DNA from: Frankia sp. AgB32
GTDB lineage: Bacteria > Actinomycetota > Actinomycetes > Frankiales > Frankiaceae
Direction of reading: 5' to 3'
Assembly (NCBI RefSeq): GCF_023243045.1
Contig: NZ_JALKFX010000001.1
Coordinates: forward strand, 119,503 to 183,502
DNA length: 64,000 nt
A program made the translations under genes and the position numbers. Below the pieces are notes generated by a model. The model searched no databases. It was not told where the DNA came from and saw only the letters and a program-made list of their open reading frames with translations. Below are positions 29,458 through 37,150 of this stretch, piece by piece. Numbering within the stretch: the stretch's first letter is position 1; every line of letters begins with the position of its first letter.

Positions 29458-29853
29458 CTACCCGAAGGGCGGGGCCACATCCCGACTGGTCCGCTTGCTG
29501 TTGGTCTGCGCGTCCGGGGTTTCGGCGGGCGACGGCTGGCTGTCGCGTATCTGCTGGTTGAGTTGCTGGGCTTCGGCGAGTTGATCTTCGAGGATGACGA
29601 TGCGGCAGGCGGCGTCGATGGGGGTGCCTTGGTCGACGAGTTCCCGGACGCGGGCCGCGAGACGCAGCTGGTAGCGGGAGTAACGGCGGTGGCCGCCTTC
29701 GGAGCGAAGCGGTGTGATCAGGCGGGCTTCGCCGAGGGTCCGCAGGAAGGCCGGCGTGGTGCCGAGCATCTCGGCCGCGCGGCCCATGGTGTAGGCGGGG
29801 TAGTCGTCGTCGTCGAGACTGTCGGCTGGTCTACGAGCGCTTTCAGGGGTCAT
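29458..29853 (-). CDS. MerR-family regulator, HspR-like
   Basis: The 131-residue protein contains a MerR-type winged helix: YPAYTMGRAAEMLGTTPAFLRTLGEARLITPLRSEGGHRRYSRYQLRLAARVRELVDQGTPIDAACRIVILEDQL. This matches the helix-turn-helix, the wing (R-S-x-G-x-H-R-x-Y) and the dimer coil. The tail is polar (TPDAQTNSKRTS). It is close to HspR-type repressors that control Hsp20 genes, and an Hsp20 gene lies about 1 kb away on the same strand. The leader holds a perfect 12-bp hairpin. Confidence 0.85.
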   Translation of the reverse strand: MTPESARRPADSLDDDDYPAYTMGRAAEMLGTTPAFLRTLGEARLITPLRSEGGHRRYSRYQLRLAARVRELVDQGTPIDAACRIVILEDQLAEAQQLNQQIRDSQPSPAETPDAQTNSKRTSRDVAPPFG

Positions 29854-29875
29854 CGCGCCTCTCGGGACACGTCGA

Positions 29876-29905
29876 GGGGCCCGGTGCCATATAGCACCGG
29901 GCCCC
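29876..29905 (-). promoter_or_regulatory. Perfect inverted repeat before the MerR gene
   Basis: GGGGCCCGGTGC-CATATA-GCACCGGGCCCC is a 12-bp perfect inverted repeat with a 6-nt AT centre, 23 nt before the start. The central CGGTGCTATAT (minus strand) recurs before hsp20, suggesting a MerR operator/promoter. Confidence 0.6.
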
Positions 29906-30460
29906 GAGGGTTCACCACCATCTACCGGCCAAGACGCGCCGGGCACTGGAACCCGCCTGCCCACCCGAGAGGGCGGGGCTGCGGGGATCGCATATGCGTG
30001 ACCGGGGACCACCTTCCAATCCGGGGCCTGCGCGGTGACCGAGCGAGAATGCCCATCGCCCGGGCGATCCTGATGGTGCCTGCTCCCCTCTCCTCGTGGG
30101 TCACCTAGGTTCTGCCGAACTTGTCGCGGTGATGCTCGGCGGCCTACCCTGGCCGCCGTCCTGCTCGCGGCAGTTCCTGTCTGCCGCGACCATGGACTCT
30201 CTTGGCTACGAGAGGAACTGTACCCAGCGTGGCGCCGGATGTCTAGTACGGCGGGGACAGATTTTCGGGCCCCCAGTAGACAGCTACCCTCCGGTGACTC
30301 TGGTAGCGAGTCTTGGATCCGGTGCTGATCTTGTGATGATCCGGTCTGCTGTGACAGCGCGCGGGCGGCAAGGATCGGGTCGCGAGCCGCAGACGGCATT
30401 GATCGAGTGGGGGGCCTGCGGTCCCTGTGCGACCCGGACGCCGCGAATCGAGTGAGTCGG
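29906..30460. other. Region without a recognised gene
   Basis: About 555 bases with only unsupported overlapping frames on both strands. No RNA, repeat or motif stood out. Confidence 0.45.
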
Positions 30461-30715
30461 TCAGTGACCGCCCGGCGCGAACATGATCACGGACATGCCG
30501 GTCAGGCAGATCAGCGCACCGGTGATGGCGAAGCTGTCGGGTCGGCAGCCGTCGGCCACCGCGCCCGACAGCAGCGAACTGGCGACGAAGATCCCGCCGT
30601 AGGCAGCCAGAATGCATCCGAAGTGGGCGTCGGGCTGGAAGGTGGCGGCGAAGCCGTACAGGCTGGCAACGCCAGCTCCGCGCAGCCCCGCCGGAACCCC
30701 GTGCGGACCTCCTGA
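30461..30715 (-). pseudogene. YnfA-family (UPF0060) membrane protein, C-terminal part
   Basis: On the minus strand the frame reads [34 protein letters not shown], then [34 protein letters not shown] and stops at 30461. FQPDAHFG-x-ILAAYGG is the family signature. The N-terminal membrane helices and the normal start are missing or degraded, so only about 75 of the usual 110 residues remain. A minus-strand frame further upstream ([12 protein letters not shown]) could be a shifted relic of the same gene. Confidence 0.75.
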
Positions 30716-30868
30716 ACGTGCCCGACCCGCTCGGCCAGCGCCTCGCGCCCGGCCACGTTCAAGCCCGCCAGGTCCGCGCCCACGCCCTCCACCGCGGCGA
30801 CCGGGACGTCGGTGAGCAGCCGGGTGCTGGGATGCGCCAGCAGATGAGCCAGCCCGACCTGCCGGACC

Positions 30869-31203
30869 CCCCTACTTCTACTGACTCGGCCGGCAGCGCG
30901 GAATCTGCCGGCAGCCCTACGTCACGATCGAGGTCGTCGAAAAGATGGTCGAGGAATGGTGGCGTCGTGTGGAGATCACCCCACGGCAGAAAGCCAGTAT
31001 CCGGGACATCGTTCTTGGTAGCGCCCAGAGCCTTACCGCCAACGGGGCACAACAGGCCGACCGGCAGAAACGGAAAATCGGCGCGCTGGACGACGAACGG
31101 CGCCTGTGCATGCGTTCCTACTACAACGGCGCGATCAGCGAAGATTTCATGAAAGAAGAACAGCAGCGGATCGACCGGGACCTGAACCAAGGCAGGGTCA
31201 AAC
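30869..31203 (+). pseudogene. Serine recombinase, middle fragment before IS30
   Basis: The frame reads LGRQRGICRQPYVTIEVVEKMVEEWWRRVEITPRQKASIRDIV, then AQQADRQKRKIGALDDERRLCMRSYYNGAISEDFMKEEQQRIDRDL. This is the zinc-ribbon end and long coiled-coil of a large serine recombinase. Just before LGRQ a TGA replaces an expected zinc-ribbon Cys codon (YFY-stop-LGRQ). The catalytic N-terminal domain is absent. The IS30 element follows at once, and the gene resumes after it. Confidence 0.82.
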
Positions 31204-32261
31204 GGTCGTAGCGACGCCCCGATAGGATGATCGTGATGGTGTTGAGGGATGGGATGGTGGATGGTGCGGTGGGAGCTGTTGACGGTCGAGGATCGGGAGG
31301 TCATTTCCCGGGAGTTGAGCCAGGGCCGTTCGGCGCGGTTTATCGGGGCGATGCTCTGCCGGCATCATTCGACGGTCTCGCGGGAGATTGAGCGTAACGG
31401 CGGCGGGAGTGCGTACCGGGCGGTGGATGCGCAGGCGCGTTGTGACGCGATGCGGGCGCGTCCGAAGGAGCGGAAGCCTGTGGCGTCGCCGGAGCTGCAT
31501 GACGCGGTCAACGCGGGCTTGGCGGAGAGGTGGTCACCGAAACAGATCGGGGAGAGACTGAAGAAGGCTTGTCCCGACGACGAAGGCATGCGGGTGTCTC
31601 ACGAGACGATCTACGAGTGTCTGTATCTGCAGGCCCGCGGTGAGCTGCGTACCGAGCTGAAGCTCGCGTTGCGTAAGGGCCGGACCAGGCGGGTGAACCG
31701 GTCCCGGACGACCGTGGCCCGTGGCCAGATCGTCGACATGGTCAACATCAGCGAGCGGCCGAAGGAGGCCGACGACCGCGCGGTACCCGGCTTTTGGGAG
31801 GGCGACCTCGTCATCGGGAAGGGAAACAAGTCCCAGATCGCGACGCTCGTGGAGCGTACCACGCGGTTCGTCATGCTGGTGCGTATTCCCTACGACCGCA
31901 ACGCCGAGAAGGTCGCCTACCTGCTGGCGAGAAAGATGGAGACCCTTCCCGAGTTCCTTCGTAACAGTGTGACCTGGGACCAGGGGAAAGAGATGGCCCG
32001 CCACGCCGACTTCACCCTCCGGACCGGGATATCGGTGTACTTCTGTGATCCGCATTCACCCTGGCAGCGTGGGTCGAATGAGAACACCAACGGGCTTCTC
32101 CGCCAGTATTTCCCGAAGGGTACCGACCTGTCCTTGCATTCCCGGGACGAACTCGATAAAGTAGCCGCGCAGCTGAACGGAAGGCCACGCCAGACGTTGG
32201 ACTGGGCGACACCCGCCGAGGTCCTCAACGATCTACTGACAAAGCATGCGTCGCCATGACC
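31204..32261 (+). mobile_element. IS30-family insertion sequence, apparently intact
   Basis: The 1.06-kb element has imperfect 14-bp ends (GGTCGTAGCGACGC at 31204-31217; GCGTCGCCATGACC at 32248-32261; 12 of 14 match as an inverted repeat). It carries one full transposase gene. It lies inside the serine recombinase gene, whose two parts resume on either side. No target duplication is obvious. Confidence 0.85.
31249..32259 (+). CDS. IS30-family transposase
   Basis: The 336-residue enzyme is complete. An N-terminal helix-turn-helix (LTVEDREVISRELSQGRSARFIGAMLCRHHSTVSREIERNGG) recognises the ends. A second HTH region (SPKQIGERLKKACPDDEGMRVSHETIYECLY) follows. The DDE core shows WEGDLVIGKGNKSQIATLVERTTRF with the first Asp, VTWDQGKEMARHADF with the second, and DPHSPWQRGSNENTNGLLRQYFPKGTDL with the Glu, the IS30 signature. 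The stop lies within the right end. It is probably active or recently active. Confidence 0.93.
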   Translation: MGWWMVRWELLTVEDREVISRELSQGRSARFIGAMLCRHHSTVSREIERNGGGSAYRAVDAQARCDAMRARPKERKPVASPELHDAVNAGLAERWSPKQIGERLKKACPDDEGMRVSHETIYECLYLQARGELRTELKLALRKGRTRRVNRSRTTVARGQIVDMVNISERPKEADDRAVPGFWEGDLVIGKGNKSQIATLVERTTRFVMLVRIPYDRNAEKVAYLLARKMETLPEFLRNSVTWDQGKEMARHADFTLRTGISVYFCDPHSPWQRGSNENTNGLLRQYFPKGTDLSLHSRDELDKVAAQLNGRPRQTLDWATPAEVLNDLLTKHASP

Positions 32262-32622
32262 ACTTGATTCCGCCCAGGCACGCGCCACCCTCCACGCCTG
32301 CGAAGGTGAGTGGAAATCCGTCGGCACCGTGCTTGACCGAATTCTCAGCCTGTGCGAGGACGGCCACACCCTTTACCGAACCGTCCCGCCGGTCGTGAAA
32401 CGCCAACTCAACCAGGCCGCTTTTCAACGCTTTTGGATCATGGATAAGGGCATCCACGGGTCGGACGTCTACCCGCCACTGGCCCAGATCCTGACAAACG
32501 ATCTTGCCGAGCGGCTCACTCGGGAAACCGAGATCCTGATCAAGGCTCAGAACGTCTCAGACGCTTCAGAACAAGCCGACCCGGAAACCCCCTATCAGGC
32601 AGGCATGCCCGACAGCCTGTAG
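32262..32622 (+). pseudogene. Serine recombinase, C-terminal fragment after IS30
   Basis: Directly after the IS30 end the frame resumes DSAQARATLHACEGEWKSVGTVLDRILSLCEDGHTLYRTVPP, then VKRQLNQAAFQRFWIMDKGIHGSDVYPPLAQIL. This is the usual C-terminus of large actinobacterial serine recombinases (R-x-x-x-NQAxFxRxW). It joins the fragment at 30869-31203 in logic, so one ancestral gene was split by the insertion. Confidence 0.82.
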
Positions 32623-32737
32623 TGCTGTCGGGACCCACTACGGGGGTGCGACGGTGCCGTTGGGCATCTACCCGAACGGCCTAACCGCTTTCCAGGGTGC
32701 GAGCCGTGATGATCAAGTTTCAAACATCACAACTCTT

Positions 32738-32911
32738 GTGGACCTGACGCAACACAATAAGAACCGCCTGATCTTGGTTCAGGGTCCTGAGATCACCGTC
32801 CGCCCGGTCTCTGCGAGGCTCCCGACCAGGGGCGATGCCGAGTGAGCACTCGACTCGCGACATCATCGCCAGAATCGAACACGCGTTCCGTAGGTCTGGC
32901 GGGTCCGGACG
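32738..32911 (+). repeat. 174-bp diverged repeat, copy A
   Basis: Copy A is the same length as copy B (34984-35157) and clearly similar. The plus frame encodes VDLTQHNKNRLILVQGPEI then TVRPVSARLPTRGDAE and a stop. Most differences in the central part are synonymous (GGT/GGA, CCT/CCC, GAG/GAA, ACC/ACT, CGC/CGA, CCG/CCA, TCT/TCC), so this frame was translated under constraint. Confidence 0.8.
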
Positions 32912-33038
32912 CTGCGGTCCCGTTGGCGGCGCCGAGCGGGTCCCGTCGTCCCGTCAGGGGTGTGTCGCCCTCGTCCTGGCCTGGCGCCGCATCCCTGGCG
33001 GCAAGCCCCAGCCGAACTCACCGGATGGTGTGCCCGCC

Positions 33039-33160
33039 CGGTCCTCGCCGACGCCGGCTACGGAGACTCGGCGGAGTTCCGCCAAGACCTCACCGGCCAG
33101 AACCTGGTCTACGTCGTCGGCGCGGCCCACACCGCGACCGTGGCGGCCGTGCGGGGCTGA
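33039..33160 (+). pseudogene. IS701-type transposase scrap
   Basis: The frame reads VLADAGYGDSAEFRQDLTGQNLVYVVGAAHTATVAAV, which matches the DAGYGD-x-x-x-F segment of IS701/IS4-type transposases. Only about 40 residues remain. Confidence 0.65.
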
Positions 33161-33229
33161 GATCCGCCGTGCAGCTCGCGTCCCGGCGGATCTCAGTGGC
33201 TGGCCACGCGTCGGTCGTATCCTCGATGG

Positions 33230-33451
33230 GTGAGTACTCTGCGGGACGAGCTGCACAGTCTGATCGACCGCCTGCCCGAGTCGCACGTGGCGCCGATCCT
33301 GGCTCTCGTGCGCGAGAACGCGCCCGCCGAGAGCGGCGGCGACGAGTGGCCACTACCGGATTTCGTAGGTGCGTTGGCCAGCGGCAAGGGCGATCTCGCC
33401 GCCCGTTCGGCGGAGATCCTGCGCGCGGAACTGGGGCGCGACCCCGAGTGA
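33230..33451 (+). CDS. Putative antitoxin (VapB-like)
   Basis: The 73-residue protein (STLRDELHSLIDRLPESHVAPILALVRENAP, then LPDFVGALASGKGDLAARSAEILRAELGRDPE) has an N-terminal amphipathic helix pair and a C-terminal toxin-binding-like helix. It immediately precedes, and overlaps by 4 nt, a PIN-domain gene (GTGA), the standard antitoxin-toxin arrangement. Family membership is inferred from context. The partner toxin is frameshifted, so this may be an orphan. Confidence 0.7.
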   Translation: MSTLRDELHSLIDRLPESHVAPILALVRENAPAESGGDEWPLPDFVGALASGKGDLAARSAEILRAELGRDPE

Positions 33452-33851
33452 TTGTCTGGGACACCGGGCCGCTGATCGCCGCCGCCGACACCGACGACGA
33501 GCACCACGCCCGCAGCGTCGCGCTCATGCGGCGCACACCCGGCCGCTACTCGTTCCCTATCCCGTCCTGACCGAAGTCTGTTTCATGCTCGAACGGGAGA
33601 AAGGCACCCGCGCCGAAGCCGCATTCCTGCGCTCCATCAGCACCGGACAGATCAGCCTGATCCCACTTGCTCGCCAGGACCTCGACCGGATGGTCGAACT
33701 GGTCGAAAAGTACAGCGACTTCCCACTCGGCGCCGTCGACGCCTCCGTTCTCGCGATCACCGAACGGCTCGGTGCCGATGCCATCGCGACCCTCGACCGG
33801 CGGCACTTCTCCGTCGTCCGCCTCACGAAGCCGGTCGCACTGCTGCCATGA
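33448..33851 (+). pseudogene. PIN-domain toxin (VapC-like), frameshifted
   Basis: The start GTG overlaps the antitoxin stop. The first part, VIVWDTGPLIAAADTDDEHHARSVALMRR, holds the first catalytic Asp. The frame then shifts near 33535-33550, and the rest is read from another frame: PLLVPYPVLTEVCFMLEREKGTRAEAAFLR (Glu) to YSDFPLGAVDASVLAITERLGADAIATLDRRHFSVV (two further Asp). All four acidic residues survive, but the gene is split by a single indel. A sequencing error would restore a full 133-residue ribonuclease. Confidence 0.8.
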
Positions 33852-33955
33852 GGCGGCGTCAAGCCGAAAGCCCGCCGGACCGCCAGGTCGCGGCGTCCCT
33901 CGGCCTGTTGCTAGCCCGACTGATGGCGAAATGATCGAACTCGTAGCCTCACACC

Positions 33956-34411
33956 ATGACCCGCTCCCATGACCTTCGGGGTCGGCCCGCTCTGATCAGC
34001 GATCGAGAGTTCCTCTTCGGCGTGAGGCGAGCCGCCCTGCGGGCATACGTCGAACAGACGTCGGGGTGGGACGATGCGGAACAGCGCATAACCGCTGACA
34101 GGGAGTTCGCCGACCTGCCATTTGCCGTGGTCGAGGAGAGCGGGCGACCCGTCGGCTACGCATGTGTCATCCACCGGAGTGAGTACGACTTCGTCGAGGA
34201 GATCGCGCTGATCCCCGAGGCCCAAGGTCGTGGCATTGGCACCCATCTGTTACGGGGCATCCTTCGGGCTGCTCAGCGGCGCGGCGTTCCGGTCCGGCTC
34301 AGCGTCTTCGTCAACAATCCCGCACAGGCCCTCTATACCCGCCTCGGGTTCGAAGTCGTGCGGATCGAGGATCCGCGCATGTCGATGGAGTGGACTCCGG
34401 GCAACACGTGA
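33956..34411 (+). CDS. GNAT-family acetyltransferase
   Basis: The 151-residue protein has the GNAT fold. SDREFLFGVRRAALRAYVEQTSGWD opens, FAVVEESGRPVGYACV is the central strand pair, and EEIALIPEAQGRGIGTHLLRGILRAAQRRG carries the acetyl-CoA loop (Q-x-x-G-x-G). NNPAQALYTRLGFEVV is the late motif. It resembles acetyltransferases of unknown substrate common on mobile DNA. It stands alone between the TA pair and decayed sequence. Confidence 0.85.
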   Translation: MTRSHDLRGRPALISDREFLFGVRRAALRAYVEQTSGWDDAEQRITADREFADLPFAVVEESGRPVGYACVIHRSEYDFVEEIALIPEAQGRGIGTHLLRGILRAAQRRGVPVRLSVFVNNPAQALYTRLGFEVVRIEDPRMSMEWTPGNT

Positions 34412-34540
34412 GGCACCCCATCGTCCGATCTTCAGCCGAACGCGCCCCCAGACGGCCTGCGGAGTCGTCGTCGGCAACCAGCCAGTCGTAGAGAAAGCTC
34501 AGGAGTTCGGAGCCACCACAGGGATCATCCCCGTCCTGAC

Positions 34541-34735
34541 CGATCATCGCCGCAGCCACCGGTGCGGCCGACGAACGGTTCCTCCTGGCTCACCCGCAGC
34601 CAGCCGGCGGCCAGGACACAGCGCCAGACATCGTCGGGATACCAGGCCAGCACTCGACGTACTGGTGAGCAGATCAAGCGGGTCGTCCCGGACCACGCCG
34701 CCCGTGAGGCTGGCCAGAATCTGGGTCGGGGCCAC
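34541..34735 (-). pseudogene. DUF4037 nucleotidyltransferase-like fragment
   Basis: On the minus strand QILASLTGGVVRDDPLDLLTS in one frame joins VLAWYPDDVWRCVLAAGWLRVSQEEPFVGRTGGCGDD in another. The W-Y-P-x-DVW...QEE-x-FVGR pattern belongs to the C-terminal part of DUF4037 proteins. The frameshift and loss of both ends mark it as a relic. Confidence 0.6.
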
Positions 34736-34885
34736 CCGGGCGCCGAACCGAACACGACCCCAGAATCTCCCCACGGCGTCCCGTCATGAACCGGACGACA
34801 CCATGATCCCACCGCCCCGCCGACGGATAGCGCCCGCGAGCTCCCGAAGGCCCGCCCGAGACCACCTGACCACCTTGGGCCAACT

Positions 34886-34986
34886 CCACGCCGGCCGAAC
34901 GGGGGTCCGGGGGTTGCCCCCGGGGAAACATCGCGGCCCGCCGCGAAGCCGATCAAAGATCGGCGAGCACGACGGGCCGGCTCGTG
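34886..34986. repeat. Copy of the tRNA-Ala 3'-flanking hairpin element
   Basis: This sequence matches 50475-50580, the 3' flank of tRNA-Ala, from the G-rich run to cgggccggctcgtgg. It contains a long stem (CGGCCCG...CGGGCCG) and an inner stem GCCGATC-aaa-GATCGGC; in the other copy the inner stem is GCTGAC-caaa-GTCAGC, so both sides changed together. Confidence 0.75.
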
Positions 34987-35157
34987 GACCTAACGCACCA
35001 CAATAAGAACCATTTGATCTTGGTTCAGGGACCCGAAATCACTGTCCGACCAGTCTCCACGAGGCTCCTGGCCAGGGACGAGGTCCCGTGAGTCTCCGGT
35101 CGACAACATCATCCACCGAGTCGAACACGCGTTCCGCGGGTCTGGTGGGTCCGGACG
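34984..35157 (+). repeat. 174-bp diverged repeat, copy B
   Basis: It pairs with 32738-32911. The plus frame reads LVDLTHHNKNHLILVQGPEI then TVRPVSTRLLARDEVP and stops. It begins exactly where the tRNA-flank repeat ends, sharing gtgg. Confidence 0.8.
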
Positions 35158-35281
35158 CCCGCCCTGGCCCGCCTGGTGACCATAATCGTGGCCGGGTCTC
35201 ACTCGCCGCATGCAGCTGACCCGGCGAGGCGGACTGAAACCACCGGCTCGCGTGCGGGCGAGCGGCATGCCAGGATGCCCG

Positions 35282-35578
35282 TTACGCCGCTGAACGAGGG
35301 ATGACGCGGACGTCGAGGTCGGCGTCAAGAGCCTCGGCGAGCCGTTCCAGCACAGGCAGTGTCGGTACGGTGCCACCGGCCTCGAACCGCGCTACCGCCG
35401 ACTGCGTCATGCCCGCCGCGCGGGCCAGTTCGGTCTGACTCCAGGCGCGCCGCTGGCGCAGCTCCCGCACCGACCTGCCCAGCTCAAATGCCAGCCTGGC
35501 TGCCTGGTAGGCCTCGCGCGCGCCCGGCTCGTCCATCCGGCGTTCCCTCAGCCCCGCCCAGTCCGCCCGCTCAGCCAT
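35282..35578 (-). CDS. XRE-family antitoxin-type regulator (HigA-like)
   Basis: The 98-residue protein carries one XRE helix-turn-helix: LGRSVRELRQRRAWSQTELARAAGMTQSAVARFEAGGTVPTLPVLERLAEALDADLDVRVIP. Its gene overlaps by 31 nt the end of the toxin-type gene upstream on the same strand. Toxin-first order is typical for HigBA. The operator is probably the palindrome at 35927-35942. Confidence 0.88.
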   Translation of the reverse strand: MAERADWAGLRERRMDEPGAREAYQAARLAFELGRSVRELRQRRAWSQTELARAAGMTQSAVARFEAGGTVPTLPVLERLAEALDADLDVRVIPRSAA

Positions 35579-35928
35579 CGCCGTCGCCCCCCTCGCCCTC
35601 GCCCACCGTGTGCGGCCCTGTCAGGCAGCGTGCCAGCGCGCGCCTCGCCCTCGGCGACCTCCCTCATCCGCGACTTGGCAAACACCGTCAGAGGCACCAC
35701 CCTCCGCCCCGGCGCGATCCAGTAGGTCACCCGGATCGCCCGGCCCTCCAGATGAAACCGCAGCTCCCGCAGCTTGCCGTCGAACTGCCGCGTGTACGGC
35801 TCACCCAGCAACGGACCCTGCTCGGCGAGCAGATCCACATAGAAAGCGGCCGTCGCGAAATGCACGGTCGGCAGCCGTTCCAGCCAGTCCCGAACTTCCG
35901 GTTCCAGCTCGACGGTACCCCAGGTCAT
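35548..35928 (-). CDS. RelE/HigB-type toxin (Gp49-like)
   Basis: The 126-residue protein matches phage-derived Gp49/HigB proteins: VELEPEVRDWLERLPTVHFATAAFYVDLLAEQGPLLGEPYTRQFDGKLRELRFHLEGRAIRVTYWIAPGRRVVPLTVFAKSRM. The G-K-L-x-E-L-R-F and R-V-x-Y segments form the mRNA-cleaving core of this ribosome-dependent RNase group. A Gly/Arg tail follows (RGRGGRRRW). It starts at ATG 35928 and is followed by the XRE gene. Confidence 0.85.
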   Translation of the reverse strand: MTWGTVELEPEVRDWLERLPTVHFATAAFYVDLLAEQGPLLGEPYTRQFDGKLRELRFHLEGRAIRVTYWIAPGRRVVPLTVFAKSRMREVAEGEARAGTLPDRAAHGGRGRGGRRRWLSGRTGRG

Positions 35929-35942
35929 AGCGTTGACGCTAT
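35927..35942. promoter_or_regulatory. HigBA-type operator overlapping the toxin start
   Basis: atagcgt-tg-acgctat is a perfect 7-bp inverted repeat with a 2-nt centre. It overlaps the toxin start codon, so a bound antitoxin would block both transcription and translation start. Confidence 0.65.
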
Positions 35943-36206
35943 AGCCACGCGGCCGCGGTCCACCTGTCAAGACCGACACGGCCACCTGTCAGACCACGAT
36001 GATCAGGTGGCCCGAGCGTAGTCCACTGCCGCGAGATCAGGACGCAGGCCAGAGTAGGAGGTGATCCTGGCGGGGCGTGCTCCTCGAAGCCGAGGTCCAC
36101 CCAGCGTCCGGCGCGTCGGGCGGTGTCGGCTTCCCACGCCGCACGGGCGCGGCAGGTTATGCCAGCCACAGCGAAGGCCAGCGATCGACGGAGGCGAAAG
36201 CCGCAA

Positions 36207-36449
36207 ATGGCGTACGACCCTGACAGCGACGTCACGGACGCCGCGAACAGCGACTCGGCCGCCGACGTCGAGGACAGTCCAGCCACAAGACCCCGGCGGC
36301 AACCCGCCATACGCCCGGCCATCGACAGCATCGAAACCGTCCCGATGACCCCGGAAGAACGGACACAGGCCGTCAATGCCCTCGCCGAGCTGATCGTCGC
36401 CTGGGAGAAAGTCGGAGCGCCGACCAAAATACCGCGAGCCGGGTTCTAG
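36207..36449 (+). CDS. Small hypothetical protein (80 aa) of mobile-region type
   Basis: It begins AYDPDSDVTDAANSDSAADVEDS and ends VPMTPEERTQAVNALAELIVAWEKVGAPTK. The second part (MTPEER-x-QAV-x-AL-A-x-LI) is a helix pair seen in short proteins near transposases and integrases; function unknown. A GGAGG lies 12 nt before ATG 36207, a little far. Confidence 0.55.
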   Translation: MAYDPDSDVTDAANSDSAADVEDSPATRPRRQPAIRPAIDSIETVPMTPEERTQAVNALAELIVAWEKVGAPTKIPRAGF

Positions 36450-36500
36450 TCAACGCATCGCGCAGATGACGGCGTCGCCCTCGTCGAGCTTCACGACGAC

Positions 36501-36995
36501 ATGGTCGTCATCGGCACCCGCTACCGGCCGGCGGCGGGCGTGTGGACCCTGTACCGGAACCGGCTGCCGGTCGGACAGGTGACCATACTCGGCATCGCCG
36601 CCCAGGGCGCCCGGTCGGTACTGCGCCTGGCCGAGCCACTGCCTTTCGACCTGGAGGTGGGAGACGAGATCGGCGAGCGGCTACTCTCCCCCAATCGGCT
36701 ACACGACCTTCGACACGGTTCGGCGTCGATCATGCTTGGGGAAGGCATCGACATCAAGACCGTGTCGAAGATCCTGCGTCACTCTTCGACGTCGATGACC
36801 GGGAACACCTACGCCCATCTGCTGCGGTCGACCGGGCAGGCGGCGGCGGAGACTGTCGCCGCGGCGATTGCTCGCAAAACGGTTCGTCCACACCAACCGC
36901 GCCACCGGCGAATCGACCCCAACCTGGCGAGGAACCTGAACCCGAATCAGACAGACTTCGCGGGATCGAACGCCCTGTTGATCAAGGAGCTGTAG
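36501..36995 (+). pseudogene. Chimeric fragment: unknown N-terminus joined to tyrosine integrase C-terminus
   Basis: Residues 1-63 (TRYRPAAGVWTLYRNRLPVGQVTILGIAAQGARSVLRLAEPLPFDLEVGDEIGERL) look like a beta-rich domain not found in integrases. From residue 66, NRLHDLRHGSASIMLGEGIDIKTVSKILRHSSTSMTGNTYAHLL gives the second half of a tyrosine recombinase active site (H-x-x-R, H, Y). The N-terminal arm and catalytic first Arg are missing. It is a deletion junction or fusion rather than a working integrase. Confidence 0.72.
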
Positions 36996-37150
36996 TCGCC
37001 AGGTTCGGCATGACTGATGCCCGAGTCGAGGTCATGATTCGGGAATGGTGTCACAGAGCGCAGGGCTGACATGTGATCACAGAGTGCCCAAGATCGCTGG
37101 CATTCCCGGATCGATACGTGTCTGGTTTGGAACTGGCTGTGACGTCTCCA

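Noticed and set aside
30511-30792. 93-residue minus-strand gene
   Set aside because: It overlaps the recognised YnfA fragment in a different frame and has a low-complexity C-terminus.
34984-35157. A tRNA or attB core in the 174-bp repeat
   Set aside because: No cloverleaf can be drawn, and the plus frame shows protein-level constraint.
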